A stretch of DNA of 9,180 bases from Paracoccaceae bacterium (GTDB lineage Bacteria > Pseudomonadota > Alphaproteobacteria > Rhodobacterales > Rhodobacteraceae), in assembly GCA_023254015.1 (NCBI GenBank), contig JALQYS010000039.1, positions 1 to 9,180 on the forward strand, written 5' to 3'. Shown here piece by piece: positions 1 through 8,900 of the stretch (its first letter is position 1; each line of letters opens with the position of its first letter). The translations under genes were made by a program, and so were the position numbers. The notes under the pieces are model-generated. The model was not told where the DNA came from. It saw only the letters and a list, made by a program, of their open reading frames with translations, and searched no databases.

Positions 1-1594
1 GGATTACCTGCGCATCGGCGAATTGCGCCGCGCGCTGAACGTGCCGCTGGCCGCCTTTACCGCCACCGCCGATGAGGAAACCCGCGCCGAGATCGTCAAC
101 CGCCTGTTCGACGGTCAACAACCCGCCACCTTCCTGCGCGGGTTTGACCGGCCGAACATCCACCTTGCCTTCGCGGTGAAAGACAAGCCGCGCGACCAGA
201 TCCTTGCCTTTGCCGCCGCGCGCCGTGGGCAGTCCGGCATCGTCTATTGCGCCACGCGGGCCAAGACCGAAACGCTGGCCGCTGCCCTGCGGGCCGAGGG
301 CCATGCCACGGCCTTTTATCACGGCGGGATGGAGGCCGAAGAGCGCCGCCGCGTGGAAATCCGTTTTCAGCAGGAAGATGGTCTGATCGTCGTCGCCACC
401 ATCGCCTTTGGCATGGGGATCGACAAGCCAGACATCCGCTGGGTCGCGCATGCCGACCTGCCGAAATCGGTGGAAGGTTACTATCAGGAAATCGGCCGCG
501 CGGGCCGAGACGGGGCACCGGCAGAGACGCTGACGCTGTATGGCCCTGACGACATCCGCCTGCGCCGGTCGCAGATCGACGAAAGCCCCGCCCCGGCCAA
601 CCGCAAGGAAGCTGACCATGCGCGGCTCAATGCGCTCTTGGGTTTGGCCGAGGCGGTGGGGTGCCGCCGTCAGGTGCTTTTGCGATATTTCGGAGAAACG
701 TCCGAGCCCTGCGGCAATTGCGATCTTTGCGACCGGCCCGCGGCCGTGTTCGATGCAACCGATGCCGTGCGCAAGGCGCTGTCGGCGATCCTGCGCACCG
801 GCGAATGGTTCGGCGCGGGCCATCTGATCGACATTCTGACCGGCAATGCCACGCCAAAGGTGCGCGAGAAGGGCCATGATGCCTTGCCAACATTCGGCGT
901 GGGCAAGGATCTGGCAAAACCGGCCTGGGGCGCGGTGTTCCGCCAGATGATGGGCCGCGATCTGGTGCGCCCCGACGGGGAACGCTTTGGCGCGTTGCGC
1001 ATGACCGAAGCCGCCCGTCCGATCCTGCGGGGCGAGGAAAGCATCACCTTGCGCCGCGACACGGTCGAGAGGGCCCGCCCCGGCTATGCGGTGAAAACCC
1101 TTGCGGCCGAAGAGGATGCAAGCCTGCTGTCGGCACTAAAGGCCAAGCGCCGGGCGCTGGCCGAGGCGGCGGGCGTGCCGGCCTATGTGATTTTTCCCGA
1201 CCGCACCCTGATCGAGATGGCCGAAAAGCGGCCCCAGACGCTGGACCAGATGATGGGGATTACCGGGGTAGGTGCGAAAAAGCTGGAGAGCTATGGCGCG
1301 GTGTTCCTGTCGGTCATCACCGGGGCCGGCACCGCTGCGCTGCATCCGGCGCGCAAGGCGCTGGTCGGGCGGGATGTTGGCGCGCTCCATGACCGGCTGG
1401 CCGAGGTGCAATTGCAGCTTGCGCGCGGGCCAGACGGCACAGGCAAATACCTGTCCTGCACCCAGTCCACCCTGCGCCACATCGCCGAGCGTCGTCCTTC
1501 CACCCTGTCAGACCTGCAGGCGGTGCCGGGTATGGGCGAACAGAAGGTGGAACGCTTTGGCGAGGCGTTTCTTGCCGTCTTGCAAGAGGCCTGA
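1..1594 (+). CDS. recQ: ATP-dependent DNA helicase RecQ, 3' part (5' end outside window), two HRDC domains
   Basis: RecQ is a superfamily 2, 3'-to-5' DNA helicase acting in recombination and replication-fork repair. The frame is open from base 2, so the gene starts upstream; the Walker A and DExH motifs are missing only because the window cuts them off. Residues are counted from the codon at 23. The motif III region reads FTATADEETR (12-21). Motifs V/VI lie at about 125-163, with AFGMGIDKPDIRW followed by YYQEIGRAGRDG. The RecQ zinc-binding cysteines are C214, C230, C233 and C236. A winged-helix (RQC) region spans about 245-340 and includes TEAARPILRGEES. HRDC domain 1 is at about 362-435 and HRDC domain 2 at about 446-523; both carry the P-x-TL...GxGxxKxExxG signature. 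E. coli RecQ has one HRDC, so the second is an extension seen in some other bacterial RecQs. The stop is TGA at 1592. The next gene, yaaA, begins 33 bp later on the same strand. Identity is very secure. Confidence 0.96.
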   Translation, partial: DYLRIGELRRALNVPLAAFTATADEETRAEIVNRLFDGQQPATFLRGFDRPNIHLAFAVKDKPRDQILAFAAARRGQSGIVYCATRAKTETLAAALRAEGHATAFYHGGMEAEERRRVEIRFQQEDGLIVVATIAFGMGIDKPDIRWVAHADLPKSVEGYYQEIGRAGRDGAPAETLTLYGPDDIRLRRSQIDESPAPANRKEADHARLNALLGLAEAVGCRRQVLLRYFGETSEPCGNCDLCDRPAAVFDATDAVRKALSAILRTGEWFGAGHLIDILTGNATPKVREKGHDALPTFGVGKDLAKPAWGAVFRQMMGRDLVRPDGERFGALRMTEAARPILRGEESITLRRDTVERARPGYAVKTLAAEEDASLLSALKAKRRALAEAAGVPAYVIFPDRTLIEMAEKRPQTLDQMMGITGVGAKKLESYGAVFLSVITGAGTAALHPARKALVGRDVGALHDRLAEVQLQLARGPDGTGKYLSCTQSTLRHIAERRPSTLSDLQAVPGMGEQKVERFGEAFLAVLQEA

Positions 1595-1615
1595 TCCGGG
1601 CTAGGTTCCCCCCGC

Positions 1616-1621
1616 AAGGAG
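1616..1621 (+). promoter_or_regulatory. Shine-Dalgarno of yaaA
   Basis: AAGGAG lies 6 nt before the ATG at 1628 and is a near-perfect match to the 16S rRNA tail. It fixes the yaaA start. With only 33 bp between the recQ stop and this ATG and no hairpin seen in the gap, read-through from recQ is plausible. Confidence 0.8.
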
Positions 1622-1627
1622 ATAAAG

Positions 1628-2425
1628 ATGCTGACCGTGATTTCCCCCGCCAAGCGGCTGAACGAAAAGCCCCACGCCCTGCCGCCGGGGTTCGAAATCA
1701 CCAAGCCCGCCTTTCTGGCCGAGGCCACGCAGCTTGCAGACCTTGCCCGCAGCCTGAGCGCCGAGGATCTTTGCGGCCTGATGGACATCTCGCCCAAGCT
1801 GGGCGCCCTGAACCGCGATCGTTTCGCCGCCTTTGACCCAAAGGCACCCGGCCAGCCCGCGGCCTTCCTCTTTGATGGCGACACCTACGCCGGGCTTGAG
1901 GCCCGCAAGATGGACGCGGACGCGCTGCGCTGGGCGCAGGGACATTTGCGGATATTGTCGGGTCTTTATGGCCTGTTGCGCCCGCTGGACGGCATCCAAG
2001 CCTATCGTCTGGAAATGGGCGCGCGGCTGGCAAATCCTGCGGGGCCGGACCTTTATCATTGGTGGGGCGTCAAACCTGCCCGCGCGCTTGCATCGCTGGC
2101 AGCAGATCTGGGCGCGCGCGCCCTGGTGAATTGTGCCTCGACCGAATATTTCGGCGCGGTGGATCAAAAAGCCCTGGGACTGCCGGTCATCACCCCGGTA
2201 TTCCTTGAGGAAAAGGCCGGCGAGGCCAAGATCGTCTCGTTCTGGGCCAAGAAGGCGCGCGGCGCGATGGCGCGGTTCATCGCGGAAAACCATCTGGTCG
2301 ATCCGGCCGACCTGCGCGGCTTTTCGACGGGCGGCTATGCCTATCGGGCCGACCAATCCGACGACAGCCGGCTTGTCTTTGCCCGCTCTGCCCCGGACAG
2401 CGCGGCCGGAACCGAGGCTGCCTGA
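1628..2425 (+). CDS. yaaA: Peroxide stress protein YaaA (DUF328/UPF0246)
   Basis: This is a complete 265-residue cytoplasmic protein, close to the roughly 258 residues of E. coli YaaA. Family signatures seen in order are ISPAKRL (5-11), FDGDTYAGL (82-90), SGLYGLLRPLD (111-121), YRLEMG (126-131), STEYF (171-175), PVFLEEK (190-196), KIVSFWAKKARG (201-212) and GFSTGGY (231-237). From knowledge of the family, E. coli YaaA is induced in hydrogen peroxide stress, where it lowers free intracellular iron and so limits Fenton damage to DNA and protein; a DNA-binding role has also been proposed. The start is set by the Shine-Dalgarno AAGGAG 6 nt upstream. The C-terminal tail after about residue 252 is short, Ala-rich and unlikely to be conserved. 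It sits 33 bp behind recQ on the same strand, which would put DNA repair and iron/peroxide protection in one transcript; this operon is inferred. No OxyR-type site was recognised. Confidence 0.95.
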   Translation: MLTVISPAKRLNEKPHALPPGFEITKPAFLAEATQLADLARSLSAEDLCGLMDISPKLGALNRDRFAAFDPKAPGQPAAFLFDGDTYAGLEARKMDADALRWAQGHLRILSGLYGLLRPLDGIQAYRLEMGARLANPAGPDLYHWWGVKPARALASLAADLGARALVNCASTEYFGAVDQKALGLPVITPVFLEEKAGEAKIVSFWAKKARGAMARFIAENHLVDPADLRGFSTGGYAYRADQSDDSRLVFARSAPDSAAGTEAA

Positions 2426-2443
2426 CGCCGGAAAACCCGGCGT
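2425..2443 (+). terminator. Possible weak terminator hairpin after yaaA
   Basis: ACGCCGG (2425-2431) pairs perfectly with CCGGCGT (2437-2443) around a 5-nt loop, AAAAC. The stem begins on the last base of the yaaA TGA. The downstream bases, ATTAACC, do not form a U-tract, so intrinsic termination is uncertain. The hairpin may instead protect the 3' end or act with Rho. Confidence 0.45.
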
Positions 2444-2590
2444 ATTAACCAGAAAACCCCCGCTTCGAACCTTTGTCCGGCGCGAAAGATAGCGCGGATT
2501 CGGGCAGAACATGGGCAAGCATCGCTTCCCGAACCCCTGAGAATGGCCAGGGCCAGCCCGGGCGGCAAACACGCCCCGAGGAGCGGTGCG

Positions 2591-2612
2591 GAAACCGGAT
2601 TTCGCTGGTTTC
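2591..2612. repeat. Inverted repeat in the intergenic region
   Basis: GAAACC (2591-2596) and GGTTTC (2607-2612) are perfect inverted arms. One G-T and one G-C pair extend the stem inward to 8 pairs, leaving a 6-nt loop. No U-tract follows. It could be an operator or an RNA hairpin, or it could be chance. Only the symmetry itself is directly supported. Confidence 0.35.
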
Positions 2613-2966
2613 AGGGCCCCAGAACCCCGCAACGCCGGAACTTTGATGCGCTGTTCGGCGCGGTCATTCTTATGACACCCGAACCAATGAAGCGCCCGAA
2701 GCCTTGAGATTGCCTCAATTGAACAGGATGTCGCCGCAGTCGCTCCACGCTTTCTCCACCAAGACCGTTGAGAACCAAGATCGATCAGACAGCCCCGTCC
2801 TGCAGGACGAGGGCCGTTTGCCCTGTGCTTTGGAGTGGACCGATGATGTTGCCGACCCTGCCCGACCTTCCGACCCATGCGGGGCTTTGCCGGGTTGGAC
2901 GGAAGGGGGTGGCCGGGTTGCACATCGCGCCCGCCATCCGTGCACTTCACAGCATTTTCAATACGT

Positions 2967-2972
2967 AAGGGG
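2967..2972 (+). promoter_or_regulatory. Ribosome binding site deciding the GTG start at 2981
   Basis: AAGGGG lies 8 nt before the GTG at 2981. An in-frame TAA at 2966-2968 overlaps the site and closes the frame upstream. Translation therefore cannot start earlier in this frame, and GTG 2981 is the first usable start. This makes the absence of an N-terminal signal peptide real rather than a start-calling error. Confidence 0.75.
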
Positions 2973-2980
2973 TTTCGGCC

Positions 2981-5900
2981 GTGGCTATTGCATCCGAGCT
3001 TAACATCAACACCTCGGCCTCTGCCCTTGACATGGCGAACGCCATCTTCGGCAGCGGCATTCAGGTGCTTTCGGCAACCTATACCGGCGCGATCGGGCAG
3101 GCTGGCACCTATTCGGGGGCACTTAGCACCCTTGGCAATGTCGCTTCGGGCGGACTGGTTTCCAGCGACACCGGGGTGATCCTGTCGACCGGGAACGTCG
3201 CGGATTTCACCAACTCAAGCGGAACCACTGACACCAACCTGGTTGCGAACCGAAGCTCCGACATGGGGACGGGCAGCGTGGACGGCGACGCCCAACTGAA
3301 CACGGTCGCGGGCCAGGCCACCTTTGACGGCGCAGTCCTGACTGCCAGCTTCATTCCGACCGGCGACATGATCACGATGCAATTCGTGTTCTCGTCAGAG
3401 GAATTCCCCGAATACATCTCGTCCAACGTCAACGATGCCTTCGGGGTCTGGGTGAACGGCACCTTCGTGCCGGTGACCATCACCACGGCAGGCAATGTGG
3501 CCATCGACGAGATCAATCAGAACAAGAACAGCAACCTTTACCGCGACAATACCGCCGACCAGTTCAACACCGAGATGGACGGGGTGACGCGCATCCTGTC
3601 CTTCAAGGCCCCGGTCAATCAGGGGCAGGTGAACACCATCAAGATCGGCATCGCCGATGGTGGCGATGCAATTTATGACTCGAATCTTCTCATCATGGGG
3701 GATTCGGTTCAGACCTATGCGCTGGCCCTTGATGACACCATCCAGCTGACCCCGAATTCCAGCCGCACCTTCGACATTCTGGCCAATGACCGCGATCTGT
3801 CGGACTCGGGCCTGAAGATCACCCATATCAACGGCACGGCCGTTGTGGCCGGGCAAACCGTGACACTGGGGACAGGCGAAAAGGTGCGCCTGAATGCCGA
3901 CGGCACCGTGACCGTGTTTTCGGATGCCGATGTCACCACCTCGACGCTGAACTACACCATCGTCGATGGCTCCGGGAATAGCGACGTCGGCTTTATCACC
4001 ATTCGCACCGTGGCGACGGTGACCACTGACGGCATCGTGCAGGGCACCTCGGGGGCAGATACGATCCAGGTGGGCTATCTGGGCGACCCCGACGGCGACC
4101 GGATCGACAACGCCGACGGCAAGGGCGTGGGCGGAACCACGGGCGATGCCGACTACATCCTGGCCGGCGCGGGCAATGACAGCATCGTGGCCAACCTTGG
4201 CAATGACGTCATCTATGGCGGCACCGGCGATGACACTGTCTTTGGCGGCGCAGGCAATGACTGGGCCAGCCTTGGCGAGGGCAACGACAGCTTTGGCAGC
4301 TACAACGCCGACAGCGAAGGCAATGACACGGTTTATGGCGAGGCCGGCCGCGATGCCATCATCGGCGGCGGCCAGAACGACATCCTTTATGGCGGCGACG
4401 GCAATGACACGCTGTCAGGCGGAATCGGCAACGACACGCTTTATGGCGAGGATGACGCCGACCAGTTCAACATCACCGACGACCATCAGGGCGATACCAT
4501 CTTTGGCGGACAGGGCGGTCTGGATCAGGACAGGATCGCCTTTGGCAATTTCACCAGCCCCAATGGCGTGAATGTCACCTTCACCGGGGCCGAGGCCGGT
4601 ACCTATGCCTACTTCGGGACAGCTTCGGGAACGACCGGCACCTTTTCTGAAATCGAAGCCATCTCGGGCACGGTCAACAACGACCAGATCAACGCCACGG
4701 GCAATAGCGCGAATTCGGCCTATTACGGCCTTGGCGGGGATGACACGATCAGCGGGGGCACGGGGGCCGAAACCCTGTCCGGCGATGATGGCAACGACGC
4801 GATCAACGGCGGCGCCGGGAATGACCTGCTTTACGGCGGTGCGGGCAATGACCGTTTCATCACCACCGGCTCGGGCCTGAACGGCAACGACACGATCTAT
4901 GGCGGCGACGGCTATGACGTGATCGACCAGACCGGCTTTACAGGCACAAATTACGTCAATTTCCACGAGATCGAGGAAATCCGCGCCGGAGACAGCCTGC
5001 CTGCCTTTGACTGGTCAGGCGACACCACCTCGGTGCTTTATTATGGCGGCGTTGACAGCGATCAGGCCTTGGCGGGCAGCGGCAATGATACGCTTTACGG
5101 CGGCACCGGGAACGACAAGCTTTTCGGCGGCGCGGGTGCGGATACACTTCATGGCGGGACCGGGAATGACAGCCTGACTGGCGGAGACGGCGCTGACCAA
5201 CTGTTGGGCAACGAGGGCAACGACACGCTCTTGGGCGGGGTTGGGGCGGATGCGCTGGACGGCGGCGCGGATGCCGATCTGATCTATGGCACCGCGGGCG
5301 ATACCGTGGCGGGCGGCGAGGCGGTCACCACCGGCACCGACAACGACACGCTGGTGCTGAACTATGCCGATGTGCAGTCGATCACTTACGGCGGCAGCAG
5401 TAACGAGGCAGGCATCGTCACCTTCTATGGCGGCGGCACGCTGAGCTTCACGGGGATCGAGACCATCGCCTATGCCGACGCGGTCGACGGCACCTCGGGC
5501 GACGACAGCATGAGCGCCGGCTATACGGATGCTCAGGGAGATATCATCGACGGGGCCGATGGGCTGAACGACACGATCCTGGGCTATGGCGGAAATGACT
5601 CGATCAGCGCCGGTCTTGGTAGCGACGTCATTTATGGCGGCACCGGCAATGACACGATCTATGGCGGCTCGGCCGGCGACAGCGGGGCGGATGCGCTTTA
5701 TGGCGATGCCGGCAATGACGCGCTGGTCGGCGCGGGCGGAGACACGCTTTATGGCGGCGCCGGCAATGACATCTTCAACGTCTACACCTCGGCCGGGGTG
5801 ACGGGGACGACGACCATCGTCGGCGGCGAAGAGGCGGGGGACCGCGACGTTCTGGAGATTCGCTTCAACGACGGGTCCGTCACCTCGACGCCGATCACCG

Positions 5901-8900
5901 TGACCTACAACGCGGACGAGGCGGGCACCGCCGTGCGCGGCAGTTCGGTCGCCGAGTTCTCGCAGATCGAACAGGTCAGCACCGGGTCGGGCAATGACGT
6001 GATCGATGCGGTCGCCAATGGGGCGGATGGCAGCACCTATTATCTGGGGCTGGGCGACGACACGGTTTATGGCGGCTCTGCCAGCGAGATCGTGATCGCC
6101 GATGCCGGCAATGATCTGATCATGGCGGCTGCCGGGAATGACCAGGTTTACGGCGGCGAGGGCAACGACGCCATTTATGGTGGCCTTGGCAATGACATGA
6201 TCTATGCCGGCGGCGGCAATGACCAGCTTGTCGGCGGCGAGGGCGACGATACCCTTGGCGGTGATGCCGGCAGGGATCTACTGTTCGGCGGGACCGGGGC
6301 CGACAGCATGACGGGCGGCGCGGATGCCGACACATTCCATGGCGGCGCGGGCGATAGCGTGGTCGGCGGCGAGACCGTCACCACGGGCACCGACAATGAC
6401 GTGCTGGTGCTGAACTATGCCGATGTGCAGTCGATCACCTACGGCGGCGGCAATAACGAAGCCGGGACGGTGACCTTCTACGGCGGCGGCACGCTGGTCT
6501 TCAGCGAGATCGAAAACATCCAGTTCTCGGGCGCGGTGGATGGCACTGCGGGCGACGATCAGATGTCGCCCGGCTACACCGACGCGCAGAACGATCAGGT
6601 GGATGGCATGGATGGTGCCAACGACACCATTCTGGGCTATGACGGCAACGACACGATCAACGCGGGCAGCGGCGACGATCTGGTCTATGGCGGCACGGGC
6701 AATGACGTGCTGCGCGCCACGGCGGGCAATGACACGCTTCATGGCGATACGGGCAATGACGATCTGCAGTCGGGCACCGGCAATGATGCGATCTATGGGG
6801 GCGACGGGTCGGATCTGATCCAGAGCTCGGGCGTCAGCGGCGCCGATACCGTGGTGGGCGGCGAGACCGGGGAAAGCCTCTTTGGCGACACCCTGGACAT
6901 CGATTCAGGCAGCACGGCCGCGACGGTGACCTTCTCGGGCACCGAGGCGGGCACGGCGTCGGCGGGCAGCGCCACGGTCACCTTCTCTGAGATCGAGACG
7001 ATCTGGACCGCGCAGGGCAATGACACGATCAACGCCTCGGCCGCGACGGGCGACACGACACTGTGGACCAGCGGCGGCGATGACTTTGTCGCCGGCGGGT
7101 CAGGCAATGACAACGTCTGGGCCGGGACCGGCAATGACGAGGTCTTTGCCGGCGCGGGCAATGACTCGGTTCAGGGCGACGCGGGCACTGACCAGATCTA
7201 TGGCGGCGACGGCGCGGACCAACTGTCTGGCGGGGCCGACAACGACTACATGCAGGGTGACGCGGGCAACGATCTGGTTGACGGCGGTATCGGCGACGAT
7301 TTTGCGCGCGGCGATGCGGGCAATGATCTGGTCTATGGCGGCGAGGGCAATGATAGCGTCTATGGCGGGGCCGACAGCGACACCGTCTATGGCGGCGACG
7401 GCAATGACCAGGTCTATGGCGGCTTTGGCACCGACACCGTCTATGGCGGCGCGGGCGATGACAGCGTCACCGGCTCGGGCGGCAGCGATGTGGTCCATGG
7501 CGATGACGGCAACGACTTCCTGCAGGGATCGGACGGCAACGACACGCTTTTTGGCGGGGCCGGGGCTGATACGATGCTGGGCGAAGAGGATGCCGATGTC
7601 TTCTATGGCGGGGTGGGCGACTATGTCGACGGTTACGAGACGGTAACCACCGGCGGCACCGACGACGACACGCTGCATGTTGCGGATGTGGCCTATATCG
7701 ACTGGGATCTGCTGAACCCGGAAAACGGCACGGTCCATTTCATCGGCGGCGGCACGCTGCAGTTCTATAATATCGAACAGGTGTTCGTGGATGGCGCGCA
7801 GGTCTTCCCTCCCGATTTCGTGGTGGAGGGTGGCGCAGGCGATGACCTGATCGACGGCAACTATGCCGGCGATCCCGAAGGCGACAGGATCGACGCGGCT
7901 GACAACCTGTCGGGCAACGACGACGACATGGTGCTGGCGGGCGCGGGCAATGACACCGTCCTGGGCGGGCTTGGCAATGACACCGTCTATGGCGGCTCTG
8001 GCAATGACGCGCTGAAGGGCGAAGAGGGTAACGACTCGGTCTCGGCGGGCGATGGCGCCGACCTAGTCTATGGCGGCGCCGGGAATGACACGTTGTCGGG
8101 GGACAGCGGCAACGACACCCTGCTGGGCGGCGATGACCGCGACAGCCTGTTTGGCGGCATCGGCGATGTGGTTGATGGCGGCGAAGGCGGCGACGACTAT
8201 GACGTTCTGGACCTGACCGCCTGGGGCCATCCGGCGACCAACATCCTTTACGACAGCAACAACCCCGAAAACGGCACGGTCGAATTCCTGGATGCCGATG
8301 GTCTGGTGATCGGCACCATGTCCTTCACCAACATCGAAAAGGTGGTGGCCTGCTTTACGCCGGGGTCGATGGTGCTGACCGATCAGGGCGAGGTTGCGGT
8401 CGAGGATCTGCGGCCCGGCGACCTGGTTCTGACCCGCGACAACGGCTTCCAGACCATCCGCTGGGCCGGCCGCCGCGATCTGGGCCTTGCAGAGCTGATC
8501 GCGGAACCGCGCTTCAATCCGGTCTGCATCGCCAAGGGGGCGCTGGGGGGCGGGCTGCCGGAACGCGACATGCAAGTCAGCCCGCAGCACCGCATGCTGA
8601 TCACCGGTCCGCGTGCCGAACTGCTGTTCGGCGAGCACGAGGTTCTGGTGGCGGCCAAGCACCTTCTTGGCCAGCCCGGCATCGAACAGCGGCTCAGCAA
8701 AGGGGTGTCCTACATCCACATCCTGTTTGACAACCACGAGATCATCCGCGCCGACGGCACCTGGTCGGAAAGCTTCCAGCCGGCCGAGCAGACGCTGGAG
8801 GGTCTGGACAGCGCCCAGCGCGACGAGATCCTGGCCCTGTTCCCAGAGCTGGCTTGCGGCGCCGCCTTCCCGGCCGCGCGGCTGACCCTGAAGGCCAAGG

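Larger units (their letters stand above)
2426..2980. other. 555-bp intergenic region upstream of the RTX/Hint gene; no gene supported
   Basis: No open frame here has a recognisable product, a convincing ribosome site or RecQ/YaaA-like codon quality. The visible structures are the hairpin at the yaaA end; an imperfect hairpin at 2591-2612 (GAAACC/GGTTTC arms); a small inverted repeat TTGAG/CTCAA at 2704-2718; and a direct repeat GCCGGGTTG at 2889-2897 and 2912-2920, 23 bp apart. No clear -35/-10 pair was found. The length suggests that the promoter and regulatory sites of the downstream gene lie here, which is inference. Confidence 0.6.
4043..8200 (+). repeat. RTX calcium-binding nonapeptide region with interspersed linkers
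   Basis: Tandem 27-bp coding repeats give the nonapeptide GGxGNDxUx (U is a large aliphatic residue), for example YGGTGND and GGAGNDTL. They form runs at residues about 390-495, 583-650, 700-770, 838-932, 1003-1120, 1188-1282, 1345-1540 and 1616-1730. In known RTX proteins these bind calcium and fold into parallel beta-rolls after export. Many repeats are degenerate (GADAD, DAGRD, EEDAD), mainly at block ends next to linkers. Confidence 0.95.

Noticed and set aside
2444..2460. A TTAACC half-site resembling a CtrA box after yaaA.
   Set aside because: Only one half of the TTAA-N7-TTAA pattern is present, and it lies more than 500 bp from the next start codon.
1601..2950. A long open frame on the minus strand opposite yaaA and the intergenic region (about 449 codons).
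   Set aside because: It lies antisense to the well-recognised yaaA, is rich in Arg/Gly/Pro as expected for a shadow frame in GC-rich DNA, and shows no known domain or convincing ribosome site.
2918..2950. TTGCAC as a possible -35 element for the RTX gene.
   Set aside because: No acceptable -10 hexamer lies 16-18 bp downstream, so a promoter cannot be supported from sequence alone.
2704..3003. A possible small plus-strand gene in the intergenic region (about 99 codons).
   Set aside because: It overlaps the start of the RTX gene in another frame, has no clear Shine-Dalgarno and no recognisable family, and its composition looks non-coding.
4146..7646. Plus-strand frames rich in Met, Ala, Thr and Arg inside the RTX gene.
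   Set aside because: These are out-of-frame readings of the GGCAATGAC-type repeats; the repeated ATGAC gives artificial Met starts.
4150..8130. Regularly spaced short repeats that could suggest a CRISPR array.
   Set aside because: The period is 27 bp in phase with codons, there are no unique spacers between identical repeats, and translation gives RTX nonapeptides.
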